Below, piece by piece: positions 34,476-44,358 of a stretch of 64,000 bases of DNA; the first letter of the stretch is position 1; each line of letters starts with the position of its first letter. The notes beneath the pieces were generated by a model, which worked only from the letters and a program-made list of their open reading frames with translations, ran no database searches and was not told the DNA's origin. The stretch comes from Noviherbaspirillum saxi (GTDB lineage Bacteria > Pseudomonadota > Gammaproteobacteria > Burkholderiales > Burkholderiaceae_D), in the NCBI RefSeq assembly GCF_003591035.1, contig NZ_QYUO01000002.1, forward strand, positions 186,001 to 250,000, given 5' to 3'. Made by a program: the position numbers and the translations under genes.

Positions 34476-34865
34476 TTAGTTGTGATGATGATGATGCGGA
34501 ACGATCTGCGACAGCAGCATCCTGGCAGAAGTGACGTTGGTTGCGCACGGGATGTTATGCACGTCGCAGGCGCGCACCAGCGCATTGATATCAGGCTCGT
34601 GCGGCTGCGGCGTCATCGGATCGCGCAGAAAGATCACGCAATCGATTTTGCCCTCGACCAGTTCGGCGCCGATCTGCAAATCGCCGCCGACGGGCCCGGA
34701 ATGCTTGCGCTCAACGGTCAGACCGACTTCGTCATGCAAACGCTTGCCTGTGGTGCCGGTGGCGACCAGGATGCACTGCCTGAGCAGATCGGCATACTCG
34801 GACGCCAGTTGGACCATGTCGTCTTTCTTCTTGTCATGTGCAATCAGTGCGATACGTTTTTTCAC
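34476..34865 (-). CDS. mgsA: Methylglyoxal synthase
   Basis: A 129-residue enzyme that turns dihydroxyacetone phosphate into methylglyoxal and phosphate. Motifs: [17 protein letters not shown] (phosphate site), [29 protein letters not shown] (catalytic Asp in GGD) and [16 protein letters not shown]. The length is somewhat shorter than E. coli MgsA (152). It ends in a natural run of five histidines and Asn (PHHHHHN). It is in the same direction as qor and could be co-transcribed. Confidence 0.93.
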   Translation of the reverse strand: MKKRIALIAHDKKKDDMVQLASEYADLLRQCILVATGTTGKRLHDEVGLTVERKHSGPVGGDLQIGAELVEGKIDCVIFLRDPMTPQPHEPDINALVRACDVHNIPCATNVTSARMLLSQIVPHHHHHN

Positions 34866-34943
34866 TGCTTCCTCTATCTATGGAAAACTCGTTGTCGAAA
34901 GTGGCCAAGCTTCGATGGTACACATCGGATGCGAGCATTAACA

Positions 34944-35723
34944 CTAAAACGTACCTGGATAGTTTCCGCCATCCAGCAACACATTCTGTCCGGTCATGTA
35001 TCCGGCATGCACACTGCACAGGAATGCACAAACCGCGCCAAATTCTGCCGGATTGCCGAAGCGTTGCGCCGGTATCTGCTGGCTGCGGGCTGCCATCACC
35101 TCGTCCATGCCCTTGCCCGATGCGGCGGCAGCCGCGCCCAGCGTCTTTTTCAGGCGGTCGGTGTCGAACTGGCCCGGAAGCAAATTGTTGATGGTCACAT
35201 TATGACTGACGGTCTTGCGCGCAATGCCGGCGACAAAGCCGGTCAGGCCGGAACGCGCGCCATTGGACAGTCCAAGGACGTCGATCGGCGCCTTGACCGC
35301 GCTGGACGTGATATTGACGATACGCCCAAAGCGGCGCGCTATCATGCCGTCGACCGTCGCCTTGATCAATTCGATCGGCGTCAGCATGTTGGCGTCCAGC
35401 GCGGCGATCCAGTCGTCGCGCTCCCATTTGCGAAAATCGCCGGGCGGCGGCCCGCCGGCATTGTTGATCAGGATATCCGGCTGCGGGCAGGCGGCCAGTG
35501 CTCTTGCCCTGCCTTCCGGCGTCGTGATATCGCACGCGACCGCATTCACGGTCACCCCGGTCTTTTGCCGGATTTCCGCCGCGGTGGCTTCCAGGGTTTC
35601 CACGGTGCGCGCCACCAGTGTGACATGCACGCCCTCGCCCGCAAGCGCTTCCGCGCAACCGCGTCCCAGTCCCTTGCTGGCGCCGCATACCAGCGCATGT
35701 TTGCCTGCAATACCAAAGTCCAT
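34944..35723 (-). CDS. SDR-family oxidoreductase lacking the YxxxK pair
   Basis: A 259-residue short-chain dehydrogenase/reductase. The cofactor loop GASKGLGRGCAEAL and the stabilising NNAGG are intact and the catalytic-site Ser is in NITSSAVKAP, but where the usual Tyr-x3-Lys should follow there is GLSNGARSGLTGF, so both residues are replaced. It thus belongs to an atypical subgroup whose chemistry is not settled, annotated as a 3-oxoacyl-ACP reductase by similarity only. GGAG is near 6 nt upstream of ATG 35723. The EamA gene ends 8 bp upstream, so they are probably co-transcribed. Confidence 0.8.
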   Translation of the reverse strand: MDFGIAGKHALVCGASKGLGRGCAEALAGEGVHVTLVARTVETLEATAAEIRQKTGVTVNAVACDITTPEGRARALAACPQPDILINNAGGPPPGDFRKWERDDWIAALDANMLTPIELIKATVDGMIARRFGRIVNITSSAVKAPIDVLGLSNGARSGLTGFVAGIARKTVSHNVTINNLLPGQFDTDRLKKTLGAAAAASGKGMDEVMAARSQQIPAQRFGNPAEFGAVCAFLCSVHAGYMTGQNVLLDGGNYPGTF

Positions 35724-35731
35724 GATTTCTC

Positions 35732-36643
35732 CTATGCGCGTTTTTTCGATAATAAATAAATTCCGGTCAGCACCAGTGCCGTGCCCGCAAGCTGTATGCC
35801 CGTTATTGGTTCGCCAAGGATCAGCGCACCCAGGAAGAGCGTTGAAACCGGTCCTATCATTCCGGCTTGCGAAGTCGTCGGCGCGCCGATACGCGACACT
35901 GCCACCATGGTCATGAATACGGGAAATACGGTACAGAATACAGCGTTGAACAAAGACAAGCCGTAGACCTCCATCGGTTGCACCAGCATCGAAGCCGGCC
36001 GCAGCAGAAAGAACTGCGCGATGCAGGCCACGCTTGAGACGCACATGGCGTATGCAACCAGTCGGATCGAACCGACGCGCCGCACCATTTCGCCGGACAT
36101 CAGCAGGTATACCGCATAAGTGAAGGCGCTGCCGAGTACGAAAACGCTGCCCAGCACAACATTCGATCCGCCCAGCCGCACATCGTGCAAGAACACCAGC
36201 ACCGTGCCCAGGTACGCGGTGCCAAGCGCCAGCCATTCGAGGCCGGTAATGCGCTTCTTGAGAAAGGCTACTGACAGCAATAGTACAAAGGATGGCGTCA
36301 GAAACAGGATCAGGCGCTCAAGGCCGGCGGAGATATGTTCGAGGCCGAGGAAATCCAGAAAGCTCGACAGGTAATAACCGAGCAAGCCCATCAGCACGAT
36401 GCGGACCCACTCGCCGTTCGTAAGAGACGGCTCGGTACGGGATTTCCAGATCGCGACCGCGACGAAAAATGGCATCGAAAACATCATGCGAAACGCTAAC
36501 AGCGTGACTGCATCGATGTTGTGACGATAGAGCAGCTTGGCAACGATCGCCTTGGCCGAGAACAGAACCGCTCCCGCGATGGCGATCGCCAGGCCGATCA
36601 AGAAAGCGCGACGATCCGGTGCGGAAAAGGAAGTGGAAGGCAT
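35732..36643 (-). CDS. EamA/DMT-family transporter
   Basis: A 303-residue inner-membrane protein with ten predicted helices in two EamA repeats (first from AIAIAGAVLFSAKAIVAKLLY, second from VVLGSVFVLGSAFTYAVYLL). Members export metabolites such as amino acids and nucleosides. The substrate is unknown. It ends 8 bp before the SDR gene, so a shared transcript is likely. Internal Pro/Gly and the GAPTTSQAGMIGPVSTLFLG stretch near the C-terminus match the family pattern. Confidence 0.88.
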   Translation of the reverse strand: MPSTSFSAPDRRAFLIGLAIAIAGAVLFSAKAIVAKLLYRHNIDAVTLLAFRMMFSMPFFVAVAIWKSRTEPSLTNGEWVRIVLMGLLGYYLSSFLDFLGLEHISAGLERLILFLTPSFVLLLSVAFLKKRITGLEWLALGTAYLGTVLVFLHDVRLGGSNVVLGSVFVLGSAFTYAVYLLMSGEMVRRVGSIRLVAYAMCVSSVACIAQFFLLRPASMLVQPMEVYGLSLFNAVFCTVFPVFMTMVAVSRIGAPTTSQAGMIGPVSTLFLGALILGEPITGIQLAGTALVLTGIYLLSKKRA

Positions 36644-36780
36644 TCCGCAATTTTACGCCGTGCGGAATTTTCTTACCTGCAGCGAAAAAGACCTTCGCCG
36701 GTTTTATGAAAAAACTCCGGATGGCAGCGCCGCATTCGACGCAGGCAAAGATATGCAATCCGAAGGTGAAGCGTTTCGCA

Positions 36781-38349
36781 CTATCGCTTCATGATGGAAC
36801 CGAGCACGCCGCGAATGATTTCGCGACCGACCTGCGATCCAATGCTGCGCGCGGCCGATTTCGCCATTGCTTCGACCATCGTATCCTTGCGTCGGCCAAC
36901 GCCACCGCTGCCGAACAGGCCGCCCATGGCATCGCGCACCGAATCACCGAACGATGAGCCGCCTTCCTGCGGAGCAGGTTCCGCATCTTGCCGTGATGCA
37001 GCTGTGGCGGACGAGGATGCACGCCCACGTTTGGCGGGCTGTACTTCTTCCTTGTCCCGCATCTGCGTGGCGACGCGACCTTTCAGTTTTTCATAGGCCG
37101 ATTTGCGGTCTACCGATTTTTCATAGACGCCGGCAATGATGGAGCTGGCGATGAACTCATCGCGTTCAACATCGGTAATCGGCCCGATCTGCGATGCCGG
37201 CGGTATGATGAATGCACGTTCGACGATGTTAGGACGGCCTTTTTCGTCGAGGAAAGAAACCAGCGCTTCACCAACCCCCAGTTCGGTAATGACTTGCGCG
37301 GTATCCAGTTTGGGATTCGGGCGGAAGGTTTCAGCCGCGGTCTGCACCGCTTTCTGATCACGCGGCGTATAGGCGCGCAAAGCATGCTGGACGCGATTGC
37401 CGAGCTGGCCGAGCACCGTGTCCGGGATATCCAGCGGGTTCTGGGTGACGAAATACACGCCGACGCCCTTGGAGCGGATCAGGCGGACCACCTGCTCGAT
37501 CTTTTGCAGTAGCGGCTTGGGCGCTTCATCGAACAGCAGATGGGCTTCGTCAAAGAAAAACACCAGTTTCGGCTTTTCCAGATCGCCCACTTCCGGCAGG
37601 TGCTCAAACAGTTCGGCCAGCATCCATAGCAGGAAAATCGCGTACAGACGCGGTGAATGCAGCAACTTGTCCGCCGCCAGGATGTTGACGACGCCCTTGC
37701 CACGCGCATCGGTCTGCATGAAATCGTCGATGTTGAGCATGGGTTCGCCGAAGAAGCGGTCGCCGCCCTGTTCATCGATGGCGATCAGGCCGCGCTGGAT
37801 TGCGCCGATGCTGGCCGCCGAGATATTGCCGTATTCGGTCTGGATTTCGGCGGCGTTTTCGCCGACATGCTGGAGCATGGCTCGCAAATCTTTCAAATCG
37901 AGCAACAGCAATCCATGGTCGTCGGCGACCTTGAATACCAGTTGCAGGACGCCTTGCTGTACCTCGTTCAGGTTCAACATGCGCGACAGCAGCAGCGGTC
38001 CCAGGTCGGATACGGTGGCGCGCACCGGATGGCCTTTTTCGCCAAACACGTCCCAGAACGTGACCGGGCAGGCGGCCCAGGCGTGTTCTTCCAGCGTCAG
38101 CAGGTCCAGCCTTTCCTTGATCCGTGGCGTTGCCGAACCCGGCTTGGCCAGGCCCGACAGATCGCCCTTGACATCGGCCATGAAGACCGGCACCCCGATG
38201 TCCGACAGCGCCTGCGCCAAGGCCTGCAGCGTTACTGTCTTGCCGGTTCCGGTCGCACCGGTGATACACCCGTGGCGGTTGGCCAGACTGGGCAACAAGG
38301 CAAGGTCGATATCCTGGTGTTTGGCGATCAGCAAGGGTTTGATGGGCAT
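36781..38349 (-). CDS. DUF853 HerA-like ATPase
   Basis: A 522-residue P-loop ATPase of the YjgR/DUF853 family, related to the HerA/FtsK class of translocases. Walker A is [18 protein letters not shown] near residues 31-48; Walker B is [16 protein letters not shown]; an arginine-finger-like segment and a sensor [17 protein letters not shown] follow. A low-complexity linker ([25 protein letters not shown]) precedes a Gly-rich tail ([14 protein letters not shown]) ending in a helical C-terminus. The biological role of this family is unproven. It is monocistronic and divergent from yebC. Confidence 0.88.
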   Translation of the reverse strand: MPIKPLLIAKHQDIDLALLPSLANRHGCITGATGTGKTVTLQALAQALSDIGVPVFMADVKGDLSGLAKPGSATPRIKERLDLLTLEEHAWAACPVTFWDVFGEKGHPVRATVSDLGPLLLSRMLNLNEVQQGVLQLVFKVADDHGLLLLDLKDLRAMLQHVGENAAEIQTEYGNISAASIGAIQRGLIAIDEQGGDRFFGEPMLNIDDFMQTDARGKGVVNILAADKLLHSPRLYAIFLLWMLAELFEHLPEVGDLEKPKLVFFFDEAHLLFDEAPKPLLQKIEQVVRLIRSKGVGVYFVTQNPLDIPDTVLGQLGNRVQHALRAYTPRDQKAVQTAAETFRPNPKLDTAQVITELGVGEALVSFLDEKGRPNIVERAFIIPPASQIGPITDVERDEFIASSIIAGVYEKSVDRKSAYEKLKGRVATQMRDKEEVQPAKRGRASSSATAASRQDAEPAPQEGGSSFGDSVRDAMGGLFGSGGVGRRKDTMVEAMAKSAARSIGSQVGREIIRGVLGSIMKR

Positions 38350-38499
38350 GTGGGACTGTCCTTCAGGGAAATTTCACCGGGGGTGGTATGGTAAAATTGT
38401 AGATTGGTTTTCGGCTTGGCACTTGATTATTTTGGCGACGGATGCGCGCCGATGCATTGCGCCCTGCCCTCCCTCGTTCACTTCCAAGAAAGATTTGCC

Positions 38500-39225
38500 A
38501 TGGCTGGACACAGTAAATGGGCCAATATCAAACATAAAAAAGCCGCGACCGATGCGAAGCGCGGCAAGATCTGGACACGCCTGATCAAGGAAATCACGGT
38601 CGCGGCCCGCCTGGGCGGCGGCGATATCGCCGCCAATCCCCGCCTGCGCCTGGCTGTCGACAAGGCGGCTGACGCCAACATGCCAAAAGATAACGTCAAT
38701 CGCGCAATCCAGCGCGGTACCGGCGGTCTGGATGGCGCCAACTATGAAGAAATCCGCTACGAAGGCTATGGCATCAACGGTGCAGCCATCATCGTCGATT
38801 GCATGACTGACAACCGGGTGCGCACCGTGGCCGAGGTACGCCATGCATTTTCCAAGTTCGGCGGCAACATGGGGACCGAAGGTTCGGTCGCCTTCATGTT
38901 CAAGCATTGCGGCCAGCTGTTTTTCGCGCCGGGCACCAATGAAGACGCCTTGATGGAAGCCGCGCTGGAAGCCGGCGCCGAAGATGTACTGACCGACGAC
39001 GAAGGCGGTATCGAAGTGATCACGCCGCCGCACGATTTCTCCGCAGTCAAGGATGCGCTGGAAAAAGCGGGTTTCAAAGCCGAAATGGCCGAAATCCTCA
39101 TGAAGCCGGCAACCGAAACCGTCTTTGCCGGCGACGACGCGGTAAAAATGCAGAAATTGCTGGACGCGCTGGAAAACCTCGACGATGTGCAAGAGGTCTA
39201 TACCAACGCCATTATCGAAGAGTGA
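38500..39225 (+). CDS. yebC: YebC/PmpR-family regulator / translation factor
   Basis: A 241-residue protein of the YebC/TACO1 family. The opening [20 protein letters not shown] and [17 protein letters not shown] are diagnostic, and [18 protein letters not shown] and [17 protein letters not shown] segments mark the later domains. It is known as a transcriptional regulator and as a factor that relieves ribosome stalling. ATG 38500 is chosen because the family start is exactly here and AAGAAAG precedes it; the 96-bp upstream extension is not coding-like. purD follows in the same direction at 110 bp. Confidence 0.95.
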   Translation: MAGHSKWANIKHKKAATDAKRGKIWTRLIKEITVAARLGGGDIAANPRLRLAVDKAADANMPKDNVNRAIQRGTGGLDGANYEEIRYEGYGINGAAIIVDCMTDNRVRTVAEVRHAFSKFGGNMGTEGSVAFMFKHCGQLFFAPGTNEDALMEAALEAGAEDVLTDDEGGIEVITPPHDFSAVKDALEKAGFKAEMAEILMKPATETVFAGDDAVKMQKLLDALENLDDVQEVYTNAIIEE

Positions 39226-39335
39226 CGCGAAAAGTAACGCGAATGGTAACGATATCCGGCTTTATCTGCCATGGCGGCGACGCATGACCTGCACGCCGCC
39301 CTGCAGGCAATATTCAATAACGCAATAAGATTCTC

Positions 39336-40610
39336 ATGAAAATTCTGGTAGTCGGTTCAGGCGGCCGCGAACATGCCCTGGCTTGGAAGCTTGCACAATC
39401 CGAGAGGATACAAATGGTTTATGTGGCGCCGGGCAACGGCGGCACTTCCCTCGATCCACGCCTGCAAAATGTCGACATCTCGGACCCGGTATGGCTTGCG
39501 CAGTTTGCGATCAAGGAACATATCGCGCTGACAGTCGTGGGTCCGGAGGTTCCGCTCGCGGCGGGCATCGTCAATATTTTCCGCGAACAGGGCCTGAAGA
39601 TTTTCGGGCCGACGAAGGAAGCCGCCCAACTCGAAAGCTCGAAGGATTTCGCCAAGTCCTTCATGAAACGGCATCGCATTCCGACCGCCGATTACCAGAC
39701 GTTTTCGGATCCGCAGGCGGCACGCAAGTACATCAACCAGAAAGGCGCTCCCATCGTCATCAAGGCTGACGGCCTGGCTGCCGGCAAGGGCGTGGTTGTC
39801 GCGATGACCGTCGATGAAGCGCATGCCGCAGTCGACATGATGCTGTCCGATAACAAACTGGGCGATGCCGGCGCACGCGTGGTGATTGAAGAGTTTCTCG
39901 ACGGCGAGGAAGCCAGCTTTATCGTCATGGTCGATGGCAAGCATGTGCTGCCGCTGGCGACTAGCCAGGATCACAAGCGCCTGAAAGACAATGATGAAGG
40001 TCCGAATACCGGCGGCATGGGTGCGTATTCCCCGGCGCCGATCGTGACGCCGTCGCTGCACGCGCGCATCATGCGCGAAATCATCAACCCGACGGTACTG
40101 GGCATGAGCAAGGATGGCATTCCCTTCACCGGCTTCTTGTATGCCGGCCTGATGATCGATGACAAGGGCAATCCGAAAACGCTGGAATTCAATTGCCGCA
40201 TGGGCGATCCGGAAACCCAGCCCATCATGGCGCGCCTGAAGACCGACCTGGTGACCGTGATGGAACATGCGGTCAACGGCACGCTCGACGAAGTCGAACT
40301 GGAATGGGACCGCCGCACCGCATTGGGTGTCGTGATGGCCGCCGCCGGCTATCCCGATGCGCCGCGCAAGGGCGATGCAATTACCGGCATCCCGGCCGAA
40401 AACCCGGAATGCGTGACTTTCCATGCGGGCACGACGATGGCCGACGGCAAGCTGATCACTTCGGGCGGACGCGTGCTATGCGTCGTCGGTCTTGGCGACA
40501 ATGTCAAAATGGCACAGAAGCATGCCTATGACGCGGTGGAACAGATCCATTTTGACGGCGCTCAACTCCGTCGCGATATCGGCTGGCGCGCATTGAAGCG
40601 CCACGGATAA
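39336..40610 (+). CDS. purD: Phosphoribosylamine-glycine ligase
   Basis: A 424-residue ATP-grasp enzyme of purine synthesis (GAR synthetase): 5-phosphoribosylamine + glycine + ATP. MKILVVGSGGREHALAWKLA is the typical N-terminus; the ATP-grasp signature is KADGLAAGKGVVVAMT near residue 145; the metal ligands lie in LEFNCRMGDPETQ near 288. Length is normal. A strong terminator follows at 40638-40680, so it ends the transcription unit here. Confidence 0.97.
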   Translation: MKILVVGSGGREHALAWKLAQSERIQMVYVAPGNGGTSLDPRLQNVDISDPVWLAQFAIKEHIALTVVGPEVPLAAGIVNIFREQGLKIFGPTKEAAQLESSKDFAKSFMKRHRIPTADYQTFSDPQAARKYINQKGAPIVIKADGLAAGKGVVVAMTVDEAHAAVDMMLSDNKLGDAGARVVIEEFLDGEEASFIVMVDGKHVLPLATSQDHKRLKDNDEGPNTGGMGAYSPAPIVTPSLHARIMREIINPTVLGMSKDGIPFTGFLYAGLMIDDKGNPKTLEFNCRMGDPETQPIMARLKTDLVTVMEHAVNGTLDEVELEWDRRTALGVVMAAAGYPDAPRKGDAITGIPAENPECVTFHAGTTMADGKLITSGGRVLCVVGLGDNVKMAQKHAYDAVEQIHFDGAQLRRDIGWRALKRHG

Positions 40611-40637
40611 GTCTGCATCAACACGGGTCTGACGATA

Positions 40638-40680
40638 CGGCACGGCCATCCCGAGGATGACCGTGCCGCTGTTTTCTTTC
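40638..40680 (+). terminator. Rho-independent terminator after purD
   Basis: Arms 40638-40651 and 40655-40668 form a 14-bp stem with one mismatch and a 3-nt loop, followed by GTTTTCTTTC. It lies 28 bp after the purD stop, in the plus direction. Confidence 0.8.
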
Positions 40681-40852
40681 AGCGTCGCGTTTCGCCGCTG
40701 CATATGTCCGGGCATGAGGCTGGGTAGTTGCTAACGCGCCCGACCGGATTGTCAAAGCGACCCGTACAGCCGCTTTCATGCGCGCTTATCCGCCATAAGT
40801 GTTAAAACAAGACTGCGCCCAGCGCGAGCACATAACGAACAAACACAAGATC

Positions 40853-41776
40853 GTGACAACATCCCTTACTTCGGCCGACGTCAAAACCTACCTGCTCGAC
40901 CTGCAGGCGCGCATCGTCGCCGCCATCGAGCAAGTCGACGGAAAGTCCTTTCTCATGGACCAGTGGCAACGTCCGCATGGCGAAGGGCCGATCGCCGGCG
41001 GCGGCATTTCCCGCATTCTCGAAGAAGGCAATGTGATCGAACGCGGCGGTGTCGGTTTTTCGCATGTGAGCGGCACCGCCTTGCCGCCGAGCGCCGCCGC
41101 GAACCGGCCGGAGCTGGCCGGGCGCGCGTGGGAAGCGATGGGCGTGTCGCTCGTGCTGCATCCACGCAATCCCTATGCGCCGACCGTGCATATGAATGTC
41201 CGGTTTTTCATCGCCAGCGCCGAAGGCAAGGAGCCGGTATGGTGGTTCGGCGGCGGCATGGATCTGACCCCCTATTACGGCGATGAAAGCGATGTCCGTC
41301 ACTTCCATCAAAGCTGCCGCGACGCGCTGGCCCCCTTCGGAGACGATTTGCATCCGCGCTTCAAGAAATGGTGCGACGATTACTTTTATCTCAAGCATCG
41401 CAAGGAGCCGCGCGGCGTGGGCGGGATTTTCTTCGATGACTTCCATGAACTCGGTCTCGAACAGAGTTTTGCCATGATGAAAAACGTCGGCGACCGCTTC
41501 ATCGATGCCTATATTCCCATCCTGGCCAAACACAAGGACACGCCCTATGGCGAACGCGAGCGCGACTTCCAGGCATACCGTCGCGGACGGTATGTGGAAT
41601 TCAATCTGGTTTTCGATCGCGGCACTCTGTTCGGCCTGCAGTCTGGAGGACGGACCGAGTCCATCCTGATGTCGATGCCGCCCATCGTGAAATGGCGCTA
41701 TGACTGGACACCGGAAACAGGTACGCCGGAAGCGGCGCTGTACTCCGATTTTCTGGTGCCGCGCGAATGGGTATAA
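40853..41776 (+). CDS. hemF: Coproporphyrinogen III oxidase, aerobic
   Basis: A 307-residue oxygen-dependent enzyme that oxidatively decarboxylates coproporphyrinogen III to protoporphyrinogen IX in haem synthesis. Signatures: [28 protein letters not shown] opening ([17 protein letters not shown]), [17 protein letters not shown], and [13 protein letters not shown]; the ending is [16 protein letters not shown] 40853 ([10 protein letters not shown]) is chosen since the family N-terminus begins here; no strong Shine-Dalgarno is seen. It overlaps nadD by 10 bp. Confidence 0.95.
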   Translation: MTTSLTSADVKTYLLDLQARIVAAIEQVDGKSFLMDQWQRPHGEGPIAGGGISRILEEGNVIERGGVGFSHVSGTALPPSAAANRPELAGRAWEAMGVSLVLHPRNPYAPTVHMNVRFFIASAEGKEPVWWFGGGMDLTPYYGDESDVRHFHQSCRDALAPFGDDLHPRFKKWCDDYFYLKHRKEPRGVGGIFFDDFHELGLEQSFAMMKNVGDRFIDAYIPILAKHKDTPYGERERDFQAYRRGRYVEFNLVFDRGTLFGLQSGGRTESILMSMPPIVKWRYDWTPETGTPEAALYSDFLVPREWV

Positions 41777-42417
41777 ACCGCTGCATCGCATTGCTGGGAG
41801 GCAGCTTCGACCCGGTACATAACGGCCATGTGGCGTTGGGAAACTTTTTCTCCACTCTGCTCGCTCCGGATGAGCTGCGCTTGCTGCCGGCGGGTAATCC
41901 ATGGCAAAAATCGGCATTACGTGCAACGCCTGCACAGCGCATCGATATGCTGCGCATCGCCTTTGCACATCTTTCCGTTCCGCTGATCATCGACGAACAG
42001 GAAATCCGGCGCCAGACGCCGACCTATACGATAGACACGCTGCAGACATTGCGTGCAGAACTCGGTCCGGACGTGTCGATCGCCTTTCTGATCGGCGCTG
42101 ACCAGTTGCAGCAGCTGCATACCTGGAAAGAATGGCAGTCGCTGTTCGACCATGCGCATATTTGCGCCGCCTCGCGTCCCGGCTTCGACATGGCGCAATT
42201 GGCGCCGGAAGTTGCGCGCGCCTTTTCACGCCGGCTTGCGAGCGCAGAACAGATTCGCACGACGCCGCATGGTTTAGCCTACTTGGCCTCCACGCTTGCA
42301 TACGATATTTCAGCCACGCAAATTCGTTCAGCACTTCAACATGGCGAGCCCGTCCACGCGCTCGTTCCAGCCGGGGTGCTAGACTATCTCCAACAACATC
42401 ATCTTTATACAAGCTAA
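41767..42417 (+). CDS. nadD: Nicotinate-nucleotide adenylyltransferase
   Basis: A 216-residue nucleotidyl transferase that makes deamido-NAD from nicotinate mononucleotide and ATP. The motif [15 protein letters not shown] near residues 11-25 holds the HxGH-type site; the second catalytic loop is [10 protein letters not shown] (ISxTxxR) near the C-terminus. Length is normal. It overlaps hemF by 10 bp and shares TAATG with rsfS, so the three are translationally coupled. Confidence 0.95.
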   Translation: MGINRCIALLGGSFDPVHNGHVALGNFFSTLLAPDELRLLPAGNPWQKSALRATPAQRIDMLRIAFAHLSVPLIIDEQEIRRQTPTYTIDTLQTLRAELGPDVSIAFLIGADQLQQLHTWKEWQSLFDHAHICAASRPGFDMAQLAPEVARAFSRRLASAEQIRTTPHGLAYLASTLAYDISATQIRSALQHGEPVHALVPAGVLDYLQQHHLYTS

Positions 42418-43028
42418 TGGACATCAAAAAACTGCAATCCACCGTAATCGACGCCCTTGAGGACGTCAAGGCCCAGGACATCCGGGTCTACGACACGATC
42501 CATCTGACGAGCATGTTCGACCGCCTCGCTATCGCCTCCGGCACCTCCAATCGACAAACCAAGGCCCTGGCCGCATCGGTACGCGACAAGGTCAAGGAAA
42601 AAGGCGGCCATATCGTCAGTATCGAAGGTGAAGACACCGGCGAATGGGTACTGGTCGACCTCGGCGACATGGTGGTACACATCATGCAGCCGGCCATCCG
42701 CGAGTATTACCGTCTTGAAGAAATCTGGGGCGACAAGGAAGTCAAGTTCGGCGCAGCCAAACGTATTTCCAAGCGTACTGCTTCCGAAGACATGGCAGAA
42801 GAAGCGCCGAAGAAGCGTTCGCGCCACCTGGTCGCAAGCCAGACGACGGTCGACGACGAACCCAAGAAACCGGCCCGCAAGACCGCCGTCAAGAAAACAG
42901 CCGCCAAAACCGCGTCCACCAGGACACCGAAGGCGCCTACCGGCAAGACTGTAAAAGTCGCCGCCACCAAGACTGCCGCACCGCGCAAAACGGCGGCCAA
43001 ACGCAGTACCAAGAAAGCGGCAGAATAA
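42417..43028 (+). CDS. rsfS: Ribosome silencing factor with Lys/Ala-rich tail
   Basis: A 203-residue protein. Residues 1-115 are the RsfS/Iojap domain, which binds ribosomal protein L14 and blocks subunit joining on starvation (VYDTIHLTSMFDRLAIASG, EDTGEWVLVDLGDMVVHIM, and the final YRLEEIWGDKE). Residues about 120-203 form an unusual low-complexity Lys/Ala/Thr/Arg-rich tail (KKTAAKTASTRTPKAP and similar) like a histone H1 C-terminus, likely RNA- or DNA-binding (inference). The start ATG overlaps the nadD stop. rlmH follows 6 bp later. Confidence 0.93.
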   Translation: MDIKKLQSTVIDALEDVKAQDIRVYDTIHLTSMFDRLAIASGTSNRQTKALAASVRDKVKEKGGHIVSIEGEDTGEWVLVDLGDMVVHIMQPAIREYYRLEEIWGDKEVKFGAAKRISKRTASEDMAEEAPKKRSRHLVASQTTVDDEPKKPARKTAVKKTAAKTASTRTPKAPTGKTVKVAATKTAAPRKTAAKRSTKKAAE

Positions 43029-43034
43029 GTCGTC

Positions 43035-43505
43035 ATGCAGCTTGTCATAGCGGCGGTCGGGCACAAGATGCCGGGCTGGATCGAAGACGGCTTTGCCGAA
43101 TACGCCAAGCGTATGCCGCCGGAATGCCGTATCCAGCTCAAGGAAATAAAGCCGGTCGAGCGCTCCGGCAGCAAGACTGCCGAAACCGTGATGGCGCTGG
43201 AACGCGCCAAGATCGAAGCGGCGATTCCAAAGGCATCGCGCATTGTCGCTCTGGACGAGCGCGGCAAGGACATTACGACGATGCAACTGTCGCGACTTCT
43301 AACGGAGTGGCAACAAGACGGCCGGGATGTTACATTCGTGATAGGCGGTGCCGACGGGCTCGATGCCGGCCTGAAGGCTTCGGCCGACATGCTGGTCAGG
43401 ATATCGAGCCTGACCCTGCCGCACGGGATGGTGCGCGTGCTCCTCGCGGAGCAACTGTATCGCGCATGGTCCATCACCCAGAATCATCCGTATCACCGAG
43501 TATAA
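43035..43505 (+). CDS. rlmH: 23S rRNA pseudouridine1915 N3-methyltransferase
   Basis: A 156-residue SPOUT-class methyltransferase acting on helix 69 of 23S rRNA. N-terminus [20 protein letters not shown]; the SAM-binding knot includes [17 protein letters not shown]; the conserved C-terminus ends [18 protein letters not shown]. It is a homodimer in characterised members. It is six nucleotides after rsfS, in the usual gene order. Confidence 0.96.
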   Translation: MQLVIAAVGHKMPGWIEDGFAEYAKRMPPECRIQLKEIKPVERSGSKTAETVMALERAKIEAAIPKASRIVALDERGKDITTMQLSRLLTEWQQDGRDVTFVIGGADGLDAGLKASADMLVRISSLTLPHGMVRVLLAEQLYRAWSITQNHPYHRV

Positions 43506-43517
43506 GAATACTGCGTC

Positions 43518-44150
43518 ATGAAACCAGCAGACTACAAGATTTACCTCGCATCCAAGAGCCCGCGCCGTCGCGAGCTGCTGCGCCAGATCGGCGTCGAATT
43601 CGAATTGCTGCTTCTGCGCGACGCCGCGCCGCGCGGCCCGGAAGTCAACGAAGACGTGCATCCAGGTGAAAAGGCGGAAGACTATGTCGTGCGCGTCACG
43701 CGCGCAAAAGCGGAATTCGCCGCCAAGATGATGATGATGCGCCGGCTGCCGATTCGCCCGGTGATGGCGGCCGATACCACGGTGGTCATCGACGGCCGCA
43801 TCCTCGGCAAACCCGCCGACCAGGCCGACGCGATGGACATGCTGCGTGCGCTCTCCGGCCGCACGCACCAGGTATTGACCAGCGTCGCCCTGCACCGTGA
43901 CGAAGACAACTGGCAGACGCTGCAAACGTCCGAAGTGCGTTTTGCGCCGATATCGGAAGACATGATCCGCGCCTACTGCGCGACGTCTGAGCCTTATGAC
44001 AAGGCCGGCGGCTACGGCATACAGGGGTTGGCTTCGGTATTCATCGCGCATATTGCGGGCAGCTATACAGGCATCATGGGCTTGCCGCTGCATGAAACGG
44101 CAAGCCTGCTGAATCAGGCAGGCATACCGGTACTGGGACCGGTCCGCTGA
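43518..44150 (+). CDS. maf: Maf-family nucleotide pyrophosphatase
   Basis: A 210-residue Maf/YhdE-like enzyme that hydrolyses non-canonical or canonical dNTP/NTPs to the monophosphate (dTTP/UTP in the closest class). Visible: IYLASKSPRRRELLRQIG, the metal site VMAADTTVVIDGRILGKPAD, SGRTHQVLTSVAL and KAGGYGIQGLASVFI. Its three-base spacer from rlmH and following rng keeps the standard order. Confidence 0.93.
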   Translation: MKPADYKIYLASKSPRRRELLRQIGVEFELLLLRDAAPRGPEVNEDVHPGEKAEDYVVRVTRAKAEFAAKMMMMRRLPIRPVMAADTTVVIDGRILGKPADQADAMDMLRALSGRTHQVLTSVALHRDEDNWQTLQTSEVRFAPISEDMIRAYCATSEPYDKAGGYGIQGLASVFIAHIAGSYTGIMGLPLHETASLLNQAGIPVLGPVR

Positions 44151-44358
44151 ACGGATGTTTGATGCGTTCATTCCAAAACGCGTGGCGGTAGCCCCGTTGC
44201 GCAAGCAACAGACGACACTATTGCTACCTGGCGCCGCACGTTTTGGAATGCATTCATAACACGAACCATGTCGATCGCACGGCCATGGCTGCATGCCGGC
44301 CTATCGCTACGCGCTTGCCAGGTTCGCTTGTAACCTCTGAATATCGGCTGACAGGTCC

